Shown here piece by piece: positions 41,774-50,720 of a stretch of DNA of 64,000 nt. The translations under genes and the position numbers were made by a program. Position 1 is the first letter of the stretch. The number at the start of each line of letters is the position of its first letter. Below the pieces are notes generated by a model. The model was given only the letters and a program-made list of their open reading frames with translations. It did not search any database and was not told where the DNA came from. This stretch comes from Spirosoma sordidisoli (lineage in GTDB: Bacteria > Bacteroidota > Bacteroidia > Cytophagales > Spirosomataceae): the NCBI RefSeq assembly GCF_004138325.1, contig NZ_SBLB01000012.1, forward strand, positions 1 to 64,000. Direction: 5' to 3'.

Positions 41774-42307
41774 ATGTTCCCGGTGAAAACTTTGCTCATT
41801 ATGGGCTGCCTGTTAGTCGCGCTAACAGCAACCGCGCAGAACGTTGACCTGAGTGGCAACCCCGCTGCTTCAGTCGGCATTGATGGTCAGTTTACGAATC
41901 CGATCTTGAGTCGGTTGCCGACATTTTTAAAGTTTGTCTGGGCAGTGTGCGGCCTCAGTGCTTTAATCGGCGGGCTACGTATCTATGCCCGCGTACAGGC
42001 CGGAACGGGTGAATTTGCCGTGGAAACCTGGCGATTAGCCTCAGCCGTCATCGGTTTGGCGATCATTGCCTCGTTCCTGCAAGGCTGGGTGAGCTACCGA
42101 ATGCCTGCCGTAACAGCGGCCCGGTTTGGATCAGACAGGCTCATCTACCGGGGCAGTGAAGATGAATCCGAAATCGCTGACTCGTCGCCCGGCGATGTGG
42201 CCGCTACGCCGTATCGACCCGGCATGGATGCCCGCGTCGATTCAATTCGGAACTACTACCGCACAGCATCTGACTCTCTGCGTCAACACACCCGACTGAC
42301 CCGATGA
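41774..42307 (+). CDS. TraE-like (DUF4134-type) paralogue with C-terminal extension
   Basis: 177 residues with a signal peptide (LLIMGCLLVALTATAQN) and two hydrophobic helices (FLKFVWAVCGLSALIGGLRI, ASAVIGLAIIASFLQGWV) in the same arrangement as TraE, including the GLRIYARVQAG motif that aligns with AFRIYSKMQAG. A polar C-terminal tail of about 70 residues is extra. It overlaps the next gene by 4 bp (ATGA). Confidence 0.75.
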   Translation: MFPVKTLLIMGCLLVALTATAQNVDLSGNPAASVGIDGQFTNPILSRLPTFLKFVWAVCGLSALIGGLRIYARVQAGTGEFAVETWRLASAVIGLAIIASFLQGWVSYRMPAVTAARFGSDRLIYRGSEDESEIADSSPGDVAATPYRPGMDARVDSIRNYYRTASDSLRQHTRLTR

Positions 42308-42756
42308 TTCTGCTCTACGACGAATTTCAGGCTTACGGGCAGGTCAAATCAATTGGGTTGTGGCTGTGTGCGTTCGGGGCTATCGTGGCTGGTTTCCGCA
42401 TCTATCAGCAGTGGAACCGGGGTGAAGAGGTAGAAGGGCCAGTTATGCTATGGCTCACGGGCATTGCGTTCTGCGGGGGCATGGTGTTTCTGGTTGATCG
42501 CTTCATTCTGAGCGGGGCCTTTTCCTCTTCGTTCGGGGGCAGCGATTACCTCGCCCAAACCTACACGCAGTCGATGGCGGTCGAGAGTAGCCGGGCGGCT
42601 CTGCTGCTGGGTATCGTAATGGCTATTATCGGATTGATTCGGGTGTTTCAGAAGTTCCGCCGGGGTGACGACGATCTCTACGACTTTCTGTTCAAGTGGT
42701 TTGGCTCGCTGGCCTTCCTGTTTTTGATGAGTACAATCATTTCCGCTATGCTATGA
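42304..42756 (+). CDS. Third TraE-like membrane protein
   Basis: 150 residues, four hydrophobic segments and no clear signal peptide. VAGFRIYQQWNRGEEVEG near the N-terminus matches the FRIY-K-G pattern of TraE twice: it recurs as GLIRVFQKFRRGDDDLYD. It looks like a duplicated TraE unit. It is coupled to its neighbours by ATGA overlaps on both sides. Function inferred from similarity and operon position. Confidence 0.65.
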   Translation: MILLYDEFQAYGQVKSIGLWLCAFGAIVAGFRIYQQWNRGEEVEGPVMLWLTGIAFCGGMVFLVDRFILSGAFSSSFGGSDYLAQTYTQSMAVESSRAALLLGIVMAIIGLIRVFQKFRRGDDDLYDFLFKWFGSLAFLFLMSTIISAML

Positions 42757-43091
42757 AATCCTTTCCCATCCACCGGGGAGCCGACAACGAAATCGAATTT
42801 CGGGGCCTCCGGGGCCAATACTTCTACTACGCAGCCGGTGGGCTGATTGCGTCGGTCTTCGCTACGTTGCTGGGGTACGTACTGGGCGCGCCCATCCTAC
42901 TGGCTATCCTGCTACTAATCATTGGTGCTGGTGGTACGTTGGCCTGGTGCTACACCCGCAACGACCGTTACGGACGCTGGGGGTCCGTTAAACAACAGGT
43001 ACGTCAGCTAAAACCCTCGTTCGTGTGTCAGTACCAGTCGTTTAATCGGCTGTTACCCGTTCGGACAATTACAACCCGAAAAGTTCGATGA
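42753..43091 (+). CDS. traF: TraF-family (DUF4133, VirB3-like) membrane protein
   Basis: About 112 residues from ATG 42753, which overlaps the previous stop. It has IEFRGLRGQYFYYAAGGLIA followed by a two-TM core (SVFATLLGYVLGAPILLAILL) and a YGRWG motif, the DUF4133 signature. In other systems VirB3-like proteins support the VirB4 ATPase, which is encoded next with a 4 bp overlap. Confidence 0.88.
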   Translation: MKSFPIHRGADNEIEFRGLRGQYFYYAAGGLIASVFATLLGYVLGAPILLAILLLIIGAGGTLAWCYTRNDRYGRWGSVKQQVRQLKPSFVCQYQSFNRLLPVRTITTRKVR

Positions 43092-45667
43092 AAAAGTCTA
43101 AAACGCTGGCTGATCTGTTTCCAATTCTCTGCATTGATGAGACCACGCATTGTGTTGTCTCTAAAAACGCCGATATCACGGCTGCGTTCGAGGTGCAGGC
43201 CCCTGAGATTTTTGCGGTGTCCGACGGGGAGTACGATACGTTGCATGACATCCTGATCCGGGCGACTAAGGTGTTGCCGACGGGCTATATGGTGCATAAA
43301 CAAGACCTCTTTATCGAAGACGTATATACACCCCCGTTCGGTAGTGAATTTCTGAGAACCTCAAATTATGTAGCGTGGGAAAACGAGCGGCATTTTGCTG
43401 ACCGCCCCTACCTGCGGCACCGGTGCTATCTGTACGTAACGCGCCCGGCATTGCCCCCGCTTAAACGGACAAGCAGTCAGTCGTCACTGCTGAAACGGCA
43501 TCTGGTGCCCAAAGAGTTATTAGACTCACGTACCTGGGCGGAGTTTGTTGATGTGGTCAATCAATTTGCGGCCATTTACCAAGATTCGGGGAAGATCAAA
43601 CTTCAGCGATTAGGGCCAGACGAGTTACTCGACAATGGCGAACAAACGGGGCTGTATCAACGGTACTTCTCGCTTTCGCTCGATGATCCGACGCTGCATG
43701 ACGTGGAGTTAACCGATGGTCTGAAAGTGGCCGGTCAGCAGACCTATACCTATGCCATTTCGGAACTGGGTGATTTTCCGAACGAGGTCTATAACTCGGC
43801 CCGGCTGGAGCAGTTCTCCACCGACAGCAGTCACTTCCCCATTTCGACAGGGTCCGCCTTGGGGATGTTGCTACCCTTCAACCACATTTATAATCAGGTG
43901 TTGTTGATCGACGACGGCGATGCACTGACGAATCAGTTGGTGCGGGAAGTGAAACGGCATCACTCGTTCGCGGCCTGGTCGAAGGAAAACGAAGTCAGCA
44001 TCCGCTCGAAGGACGCGTTCATGGAAGAAGTCAAAGATCGAAACCGGCGGGTGGTGCGGGCGCATTACAACGTACTGGTTTTTCACCGTGACCCCGACGT
44101 GGCCGATACGTACCGGTCGCAAGCAGCAGCGGCTATTTCCAAACTAGGTTTCAAACCAAAACTGGCCAGCCACAATGCCGAAACGCTGTTTTGGTCGTGC
44201 ATACCGGGGAACATCGCCGAGATTGGGGCCGACAATCTGGCCACCTGTTTTCTGGAAGAAGCCACCGCCCTTTGGAACACGGAGACTAATTATCGCGACG
44301 ATTTTTTCTGTAAAAATGGCCTGCTGCTAACCGACCGCTTTGGTCGGCCCTGCATGGTAGACCCCTTCTTCGAGCCGATGCAGCGGGGCATTATCGCCAA
44401 CCGGAATTTCATGGTTGTGGGACCGTCGGGGTCGGGTAAGTCGTTCACGATGAACAACATGGTTTATTACCTGCTCAGCCACGGTATACACGTGAGCTTA
44501 GTCGACGTGGGGGGGTCCTACAAACGATTGTGCTCGCTGATGGGAGGCCGCTACATTACTTACGAGCCGGATAACCCGATTGAATTCAACCCGTTCTACA
44601 GTGCCGACCTCGACCCTGACGAAGAGACCAAAGATGCTCTGGCAAACCTGCTGATGGCCCTTTGGAAAAAAGACGGGGAGCCAACGTCTAAAGCAGAGGA
44701 GGTGACGGTGGCCAACATCGTGCACGAGTACTACGGGGCCACGCGTCGAGCGCGTCAGGCCGGAGACGAGTTATTCCCCTGTTTCGACAGCTTCTATGAG
44801 TTCACCCGCGATACGTACCCCGCTATTTTCGAGCGGAACATGGGATCGGAGAAGGAATTCAACCTGAATAACTTCCTGTACGTGCTACGCCCCTTTCATG
44901 CTGACAATCAGTACGGGTATCTGCTCAATTCGCGCCGGAACATCGATTTGATGGAGTTGCCGTTCGTGATCTACGAATTGGATAACATCAAGGACCACCC
45001 GGTGCTGTTTCCAATCACGACGATCATGATTATGAATACGTACGTGCGGAAGCTGTTCAGCGTAAAGGGCGTGTTGAAGATGCTCATCATCGAGGAAGCC
45101 TGGAAGGCACTGGCGAAAGAGAACTTTGCTCAGTTTCTGAAATGGTGTTCCAAAACGGTGCGAAAACACTGGGGATCATTGGGCGTAGTAACGCAGGAGG
45201 TGGACGATCTGGTGGGCAACGCGATTGTGAAAGACGCGATCATCAATAACTCGCCGATCAAGTTTCTGCTCGATCAGCACAACTACGAAAAGCGGTTCGC
45301 CGAAGTCATGCAAACCCTGTCGCTGTCGGAAAAGCAGGCCAACATCATCCTGAGCATCAATAAAGGTAAAGACCCTAACCGGCCACCCTACAATGACCTC
45401 GCATTGTTGCTGGGCGACTATTGCAAGGTGTATGGCGTGGAGGTGAGCCGCACGGCCTACGGTACGTTCACAACCGAACGGCAGGAAGTAGAAGCCATCA
45501 ACAACTTGGCAGAAGCGCACTACGGCAATGAATTAGAGTCGGCAGTGAAGGGCTGGGCGCGGGGCGAACGGGCCGGGGGTTACTTGCCGGTCAACTCAGC
45601 GGGCGTACCGCTGCTTCACCCAAACGGTCAGCCACCAAAAGCACTGAACGGCAGTAGCCAAACGTAA
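43088..45667 (+). CDS. traG: TraG VirB4-type conjugation ATPase
   Basis: An 859-residue ATPase of the Bacteroidetes TraG (VirB4) family. Walker A GPSGSGKS is at 445-452, and MLIIEEAWKAL is the Walker B segment; the N-terminal domain of about 400 residues has the AFEVQAPEIF and HRCYLYVTRPA features of the family. It powers pilus or pore assembly at the inner membrane. It starts 4 bp inside the traF stop, so traE to traG are translationally coupled. Confidence 0.95.
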   Translation: MKKSKTLADLFPILCIDETTHCVVSKNADITAAFEVQAPEIFAVSDGEYDTLHDILIRATKVLPTGYMVHKQDLFIEDVYTPPFGSEFLRTSNYVAWENERHFADRPYLRHRCYLYVTRPALPPLKRTSSQSSLLKRHLVPKELLDSRTWAEFVDVVNQFAAIYQDSGKIKLQRLGPDELLDNGEQTGLYQRYFSLSLDDPTLHDVELTDGLKVAGQQTYTYAISELGDFPNEVYNSARLEQFSTDSSHFPISTGSALGMLLPFNHIYNQVLLIDDGDALTNQLVREVKRHHSFAAWSKENEVSIRSKDAFMEEVKDRNRRVVRAHYNVLVFHRDPDVADTYRSQAAAAISKLGFKPKLASHNAETLFWSCIPGNIAEIGADNLATCFLEEATALWNTETNYRDDFFCKNGLLLTDRFGRPCMVDPFFEPMQRGIIANRNFMVVGPSGSGKSFTMNNMVYYLLSHGIHVSLVDVGGSYKRLCSLMGGRYITYEPDNPIEFNPFYSADLDPDEETKDALANLLMALWKKDGEPTSKAEEVTVANIVHEYYGATRRARQAGDELFPCFDSFYEFTRDTYPAIFERNMGSEKEFNLNNFLYVLRPFHADNQYGYLLNSRRNIDLMELPFVIYELDNIKDHPVLFPITTIMIMNTYVRKLFSVKGVLKMLIIEEAWKALAKENFAQFLKWCSKTVRKHWGSLGVVTQEVDDLVGNAIVKDAIINNSPIKFLLDQHNYEKRFAEVMQTLSLSEKQANIILSINKGKDPNRPPYNDLALLLGDYCKVYGVEVSRTAYGTFTTERQEVEAINNLAEAHYGNELESAVKGWARGERAGGYLPVNSAGVPLLHPNGQPPKALNGSSQT

Positions 45668-45693
45668 CGCCAATCACACAATCCATTTCGTTT

Positions 45694-46698
45694 ATGAAAA
45701 CCATACGTTTACTCCGGGTGGTCTGGCTACTGCTGTGCCTGTTGCTGGTTACCTCCACCCTGCAAGCCCAATTTGTGGTCTCCGACCCGATCCACACGGC
45801 GGTATCGAACCTGATGCAGTTGATTCAAAAACCGTCATTCAAAACGATGGTCGATGCCGTCGAAAAGCTCAAAAAAGTGAAGGGAGCTGTGCAGAGCTAT
45901 CACCGGGGGCAGCAGTTGATTCAGACCGTGCAGCAGACCACGCGCACGCTGCAAAGTATCTCGACGGTCATCAGCAAAGACGGCCACATTTACCCAGCGG
46001 AATATTCGCTCATCGCCGACGATCTGAGCGCGATGGGCACTCACGCCAACGACATCCTGAAAGATATGCGGCAGGGTACGTCGCAGAACCTCTTCGAGAT
46101 AAACGATCAGGGCCGGATCGAGTGGATTTTCCGGGCCTACGAGAGTGCGAAGAAGTTTCAGGGGCTGGTCAACAACTATTACTACAAAGTGCGGGCTATG
46201 TCGTTGCGCCGGGTACGTTCGCAAAAAGACTGGATGATGACCAGTCGCCTATACGCCATTGCCGAGCCAACGCTGAACAAAACCGGTAGCTACCAGGAGG
46301 TGCAATTCATGCTGGGCGAAAAAGGCTACGACGATGATTACACCGACCGCACGAAGTCGGCCCTCGACGAAGAAACCATTGCCCGGCAACAACGGGAAAA
46401 GCAGGCCGAAATCGACCGGAAAACCGCCCTGATGCAGGAATGTCAGGACCGGCTACAGATTGCCGATTTGCAGGGGGAGCAACAGGCATACGCCGAGATG
46501 AAGTTCATCTACCCGCCTTACTTCGACCCGGAGAAAAAGGGCAAGCCCAACGGGTACGTGGACCCCTACGACGGCCATATTATTTCGGACGAAGAGTTTG
46601 GCATCTTGGTCCGCATCCGGGGCCGACAGATTGCCACCGAAAAGCGGTCAGCTATTCAGCGTGAATGCCAGGAGAAGATGAGCAGTAGTGGAGGCTAA
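45694..46698 (+). CDS. traI: TraI-family (DUF4141) conjugation protein
   Basis: 334 residues with a signal peptide (VVWLLLCLLLVTSTLQAQFV). The mature part is helical and coiled, with VEKLKKVKGAVQSYHRGQQL and a charged C-terminal region. Position between TraG and TraJ and the DUF4141-like features fit TraI, a VirB5-like periplasmic protein in this element class. Confidence 0.82.
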   Translation: MKTIRLLRVVWLLLCLLLVTSTLQAQFVVSDPIHTAVSNLMQLIQKPSFKTMVDAVEKLKKVKGAVQSYHRGQQLIQTVQQTTRTLQSISTVISKDGHIYPAEYSLIADDLSAMGTHANDILKDMRQGTSQNLFEINDQGRIEWIFRAYESAKKFQGLVNNYYYKVRAMSLRRVRSQKDWMMTSRLYAIAEPTLNKTGSYQEVQFMLGEKGYDDDYTDRTKSALDEETIARQQREKQAEIDRKTALMQECQDRLQIADLQGEQQAYAEMKFIYPPYFDPEKKGKPNGYVDPYDGHIISDEEFGILVRIRGRQIATEKRSAIQRECQEKMSSSGG

Positions 46699-46743
46699 AC
46701 GTCTGATACAGAACCGTAATACGTACCAATCCGCTTACATCTT

Positions 46744-48027
46744 ATGCTTTTCGACGCTTACAAAACCTTGCTGGGCCTCTACGCCGACATGACGGCCTCC
46801 ACGATGGACATCACCGCCCTGATCGAGTCGAAGGTTCGGGCCGTTGCCGGCATCGGGGCATTGGTGTACATCTTCTCCCGGCTGATTCCCGACGTGATGC
46901 AGAACGGCACGATTAACTTTTTCCCGTACCTGCGTCCATTCATGCTGATGGTGTTGATCGGCCTGTCACCCCGCATTTGCAACGGCATCGACAAGCTGGG
47001 GGAAAGCATCCGCACGGCGGTCGAGCGGCAGAACGGTACGTTGTACGAGAAGATTGCCGAACAGACCAAGCTGCTCCAACAAACAGTCGATGCCAAGTGG
47101 CAGGAGATTGGTGAGCACCCCGAATTGTTCCGGCAGGTTGACCCCAACTTTGACCCTGATGCGTTCGGCTCCAGCCTCAAACTAAGCTTTGCCGAATACT
47201 CCGAGAAGTTCAAATACGAACTGCTCTCCTACACGCAGGACGTTCTGTTGGCTCTAATGCAACTGGCCGAGTGCATCCTGTTTCTGCTCTCGTTTACGTA
47301 CCGCCTGGTACTGCGGATGGGTGCGCCGATTGCCATTGCGTTGGCCGTGTTCCCCGGCATGACGGGCAACATTGCCGAGTGGTTTGGCAAGTACATCAAC
47401 TACACGCTACTGCCTGCGGTCGCGGCTGTGTACTCGTCCATCGCCTTCAAGGTCACGCTCAAATACCTCAGCTACTACGACCCCAAGACGATTGTGCTGG
47501 GCAACGCAGGCGGGGCCGAAGCCCATACACCCGAATACATGGGATTGGCCTTTATCGGTATTCTGGTCATGTGCCTGATTGGCTATTGCCAGGTGCCATC
47601 GATGACCAATATGCTCGTAACAGTTGGGGGTGTGGGGGCAATGGTACAGGGAGCCACGCGCATGGCCCGGTCGGGGGCAGGTACGTTAGCATCACCAGTT
47701 ACCAAACCACTCAAAGCCGCTGGGCATTCGGTGGCGGCACGGGTTGGCGGAGGTATCACCAACGTAGCCCGATTAGGCGGCAATGTAGCCGGTGGGGTGG
47801 CGAAAGCACCCTTCACGATGGCTGCTCATGTGGCAGGCGGGGCGGCACGGGGTGCACGGGCCGGGGCCTCGTCGGGTGGCAACGTCCTAAGCCGGGGCGT
47901 AAAGGGGGTAGCCGGGGGGATTGTCGGGGCTGTCATTGGTAGCGGAGCGGGGGCCGTCGCTGCTGCCGAAGGAGCTACGCGCGGGGCGTACCGAAAGACT
48001 TTTCCCAATAAGAAAAATCAACTCTAA
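46744..48027 (+). CDS. traJ: TraJ VirB6-type inner-membrane channel protein
   Basis: 427 residues with about five to six hydrophobic helices (VAGIGALVYIFSRLI, FMLMVLIGLSP, LLALMQLAECILFLLSFTYRL, APIAIALAVFPG, LAFIGILVMCLIGYC). The Tyr/Lys-rich middle loop and SFTYRLVLRMGAPIAIALAVF segment are TraJ features. The last 110 residues are extraordinarily Gly/Ala-rich (AHVAGGAARGARAGASSGGN), more than usual for the family. Confidence 0.85.
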   Translation: MLFDAYKTLLGLYADMTASTMDITALIESKVRAVAGIGALVYIFSRLIPDVMQNGTINFFPYLRPFMLMVLIGLSPRICNGIDKLGESIRTAVERQNGTLYEKIAEQTKLLQQTVDAKWQEIGEHPELFRQVDPNFDPDAFGSSLKLSFAEYSEKFKYELLSYTQDVLLALMQLAECILFLLSFTYRLVLRMGAPIAIALAVFPGMTGNIAEWFGKYINYTLLPAVAAVYSSIAFKVTLKYLSYYDPKTIVLGNAGGAEAHTPEYMGLAFIGILVMCLIGYCQVPSMTNMLVTVGGVGAMVQGATRMARSGAGTLASPVTKPLKAAGHSVAARVGGGITNVARLGGNVAGGVAKAPFTMAAHVAGGAARGARAGASSGGNVLSRGVKGVAGGIVGAVIGSGAGAVAAAEGATRGAYRKTFPNKKNQL

Positions 48028-48067
48028 TCTATTGCCTTTACGACTCTGATCTATTGCTTTTCACGTC

Positions 48068-48325
48068 ATGAACTCGATTAATTATCATCATAACCACTTG
48101 TTAAACAGCCATAAACAACTTGTGTGGCTAACCGTCAGCGGTATGACCTTTTGTGCGTTGACCGTACTGACCTGCATTGTCTGGAGCTTTGGTCGGTATC
48201 GGCAGGCTACGCGAAACACCTTCGTCTTTCATGACAAAGGAGCGGCTATTTCTATCTATGACCAGCGAAGTAATCCGCTGTTAGTCAAATCAGTAGTGAG
48301 TAACCCTTACCAACGTACCCGATGA
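48068..48325 (+). CDS. Small TraK-like single-TM protein
   Basis: 85 residues with one hydrophobic helix (VWLTVSGMTFCALTVLTCIV) and a periplasmic tail (FVFHDKGAAISIYDQRSNPL). The layout copies the first 75 residues of the TraK protein encoded next, where the helix is followed by IYLVNRGEAIQV. It overlaps traK by 4 bp. It could be a partial duplicate acting in the same complex. Confidence 0.6.
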   Translation: MNSINYHHNHLLNSHKQLVWLTVSGMTFCALTVLTCIVWSFGRYRQATRNTFVFHDKGAAISIYDQRSNPLLVKSVVSNPYQRTR

Positions 48326-48936
48326 AACAGCTTTTGCAACTGGAAAAAGACTTTCAGCGGGGCCGCTGGCTGCTGGTGGCAGCGTTTGGCTTCAGCCTGA
48401 TTATCTCGCTTACGGCGGTGGTATTGGCTTTCAAATACAGCAATGAGTTCAGCAAGCGTATTTACCTCGTAAACCGGGGCGAAGCCATTCAGGTAACGTG
48501 CGGCAATGTAACGGACAACCGCCCGGCAGAACTGCGGCATCACGTCGGTCGTTTTCACGAGTTATTCTTCACCGTGTCGCCCGACCCAAAATCCATCGAC
48601 GAAAACATTCGGCGGGCGATGTTTCTCTGCGACGAATCGGCCAAGAGGCTGTACAACAACCTGTCGGAGCAAAATTTCTACCGCGACATGGTGCAGGGTA
48701 ACGTCACGCAACGGGTGCAGATCGACTCAGTCGTGGCCGACCTGCGGCACTACCCCTACCAAGCAGTCACCTACGCCCGGCTAGTACAGGAACGGGCAAC
48801 GGCCATCGTCCACCGCAACCTAGTCACGGAAACCACCCTGGTCGACGTGAATCGTTCGGACAACTCGCCCAATGGACTGTTGATGCGGGATTTTCATATT
48901 CTCTCATCCCGCGTTACGCAGGAATACAGCAAATAA
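48322..48936 (+). CDS. traK: TraK VirB8-like conjugation protein
   Basis: 204 residues, with one N-terminal membrane helix (LLVAAFGFSLIISLTAVVLAF) and a periplasmic domain with LVNRGEAIQV, HVGRFHELFFTVSPDPKSID and FYRDMVQGNVTQ. This is the TraK profile of Bacteroidetes conjugative elements, an assembly factor comparable to VirB8. Confidence 0.9.
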   Translation: MKQLLQLEKDFQRGRWLLVAAFGFSLIISLTAVVLAFKYSNEFSKRIYLVNRGEAIQVTCGNVTDNRPAELRHHVGRFHELFFTVSPDPKSIDENIRRAMFLCDESAKRLYNNLSEQNFYRDMVQGNVTQRVQIDSVVADLRHYPYQAVTYARLVQERATAIVHRNLVTETTLVDVNRSDNSPNGLLMRDFHILSSRVTQEYSK

Positions 48937-48937
48937 G

Positions 48938-49174
48938 ATGCTTCGCTTTCGCTCCCGTATCTCGACGGTTACCGATACCGATAAGCTGACAAACGAACAG
49001 CACCCAGCGTTCCGGCTGGGTACGTTCCTCGGCAGTTGGCTAACGGCTCGTGAACAACAATTGGCTAACTGGCTCAATCAGGCGCAGCACCGGATCAGCT
49101 TTCAGTTACGAAATATCCTTTTAGGACTGATTGGCCTGTTTTTTCTACTCTATTTCATTGCCTTACTGACCTAA
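48938..49174 (+). CDS. Small TraL-like membrane protein
   Basis: 78 residues with a soluble N-terminus and one hydrophobic helix at the C-terminus (NILLGLIGLFFLLYFIALLT). It occupies the TraL slot between TraK and TraM. Sequence similarity to TraL is not evident to me; the name rests on position and length. Confidence 0.6.
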   Translation: MLRFRSRISTVTDTDKLTNEQHPAFRLGTFLGSWLTAREQQLANWLNQAQHRISFQLRNILLGLIGLFFLLYFIALLT

Positions 49175-49176
49175 TC

Positions 49177-50700
49177 ATGGAGCTTAATCAGTCAGAACAA
49201 CACCCTTTATTTGATACAACGTCGGACCAAACACCTGCGCCGGGCAACGAAACTCTGCAAAAAGGCAAGCTAGGCCGTAAACAGATTTTCCTGCTGTTGG
49301 GTGGCTTTGTGTTTCTCCTGGGGGTTGCCATTTTCGGTTTTATGGGTGGGTTCATCCAATCCGATTCGCCTACGGAATCGAGTATCCCCAACGATGCCGG
49401 AGCCTCGTCGCTGGCTCCGCCCGAAGCCCGCCCGCACAGCCTTGACCACCGCGAAAAGTACGACAAGTATGGCTTTGACGGAGCCTCGCTTAGTCCCACT
49501 ACATCGGGGGCGATGGACCGGCAGGCCGCAGCAGGCACCCAACTGCTCACGGGGAAAGACCCTTCGGCCTTGCGCGGATCAAATGAGTCGCTGAGTGAGT
49601 CGGACTTGCAGATAATGAGTCGGCAAACTGGTCCAACAACGGCACCGTATCAAACGGCTGCCGAGCGCAAAACACTGCGGCAACGGCAGTTGAAGCAGCA
49701 ATTTGGTCATCAGCAAGCCGAGCGGGAGGCTATTTACCGAACCATGCACCGTTCGCCTAAAGGAAAAGAACAAGTGGCCGAAGAACGGGTTGCCCGGCGC
49801 GAACGTGACCTCGACCGGCAGACCGCCGATGCGCTGCTGAAGCAAATGGAAACGGCTAATCAGCGGTTTGCAGGTACGTCAGCAGGAGGTCAGGGAGCCT
49901 CACCCGCTACGTCGCTCAACATGAGTGAGTACCAGCAGTTGAAGCAACTGCATAACGGCGAGTTGCCCCCCTCCTACCGGGCCTACTTCAAACGGGAAAT
50001 TGAAGCCGAAAATGGGGCAAAAACAGGCGAACGTGATGCTTCTGTTGCCAACTCCCTAAGCGACGAAGCTGACTTACCAGCGCGAAAGGCAATAAATTTA
50101 AGTAACGTTGGCTTTTACGGACTGAGTAGCCAAACCCGTATAGATCCCGTTCCTAAAGCTGGCTCTGGTCAATCCATTCCGGCAGTCATCCACGGTGACG
50201 GTGAGGCCATAACGGTACAGCAGGGCAGTTCTGTCAAGATCCGGCTCCTCAACGAAACGCCCCTGCGGGTGGCTGGCAAGTGGGTAACGCTGCCCGCTCA
50301 CACGCTCTTAACGGGTACGTGTTCCATTGGGCAGGACCGGCTCAACATCACCGTTACGAGTCTACGAATAGGGTCGGAGATTTATCCGATTAGCTTCAAT
50401 GTCTTCGATTTAGACGGTCGAGCCGGGTTGTCGGTGCCTAACCTGTCTCAAAAGAACCAACTCGCGCAGGGCGCGGCCCGTTCGGCGGGTCAGGCAGTAT
50501 CGTCACCGTATTATTTCGTGCCACAGGGTTCATTCGGGCAGCAGGTGGGTAGTCAGGTGGCTATGCAGGTCACGAATACGGCCTTCCAGGGAATTCGCTC
50601 GCTGTTACAGACCAAGCTAAATGCGGTTAAAGTGACCGTCAAGCCCAATTATCGGGTTTTCCTCCGCTCCGAAGGGGCCAATTCAATGGCAACTGAATAA
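49177..50700 (+). CDS. traM: TraM VirB10-like conjugation protein
   Basis: 507 residues. A short cytoplasmic segment, one TM helix (QIFLLLGGFVFLLGVAIFGF), a long low-complexity Gln/Glu/Arg-rich periplasmic linker (about residues 60-280) and a C-terminal beta-domain with VKIRLLNETPLRVAGKWVTL and HTLLTGTCSIGQDRLNITV, the TraM/VirB10-like C-terminal fold. It bridges inner and outer membrane. Confidence 0.9.
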   Translation: MELNQSEQHPLFDTTSDQTPAPGNETLQKGKLGRKQIFLLLGGFVFLLGVAIFGFMGGFIQSDSPTESSIPNDAGASSLAPPEARPHSLDHREKYDKYGFDGASLSPTTSGAMDRQAAAGTQLLTGKDPSALRGSNESLSESDLQIMSRQTGPTTAPYQTAAERKTLRQRQLKQQFGHQQAEREAIYRTMHRSPKGKEQVAEERVARRERDLDRQTADALLKQMETANQRFAGTSAGGQGASPATSLNMSEYQQLKQLHNGELPPSYRAYFKREIEAENGAKTGERDASVANSLSDEADLPARKAINLSNVGFYGLSSQTRIDPVPKAGSGQSIPAVIHGDGEAITVQQGSSVKIRLLNETPLRVAGKWVTLPAHTLLTGTCSIGQDRLNITVTSLRIGSEIYPISFNVFDLDGRAGLSVPNLSQKNQLAQGAARSAGQAVSSPYYFVPQGSFGQQVGSQVAMQVTNTAFQGIRSLLQTKLNAVKVTVKPNYRVFLRSEGANSMATE

Positions 50701-50720
50701 CAAGTTTTCTTTCAACTTAC

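Noticed and set aside
45735..46289. A 184-codon plus-strand frame inside traI
   Set aside because: Out-of-frame shadow of the TraI coding sequence with atypical residue content.
47271..47942. A 223-codon plus-strand frame inside traJ
   Set aside because: It follows the Gly/Ala-rich, GC-rich traJ coding sequence in another frame and is full of Arg/Cys/Gly as expected for a shadow.
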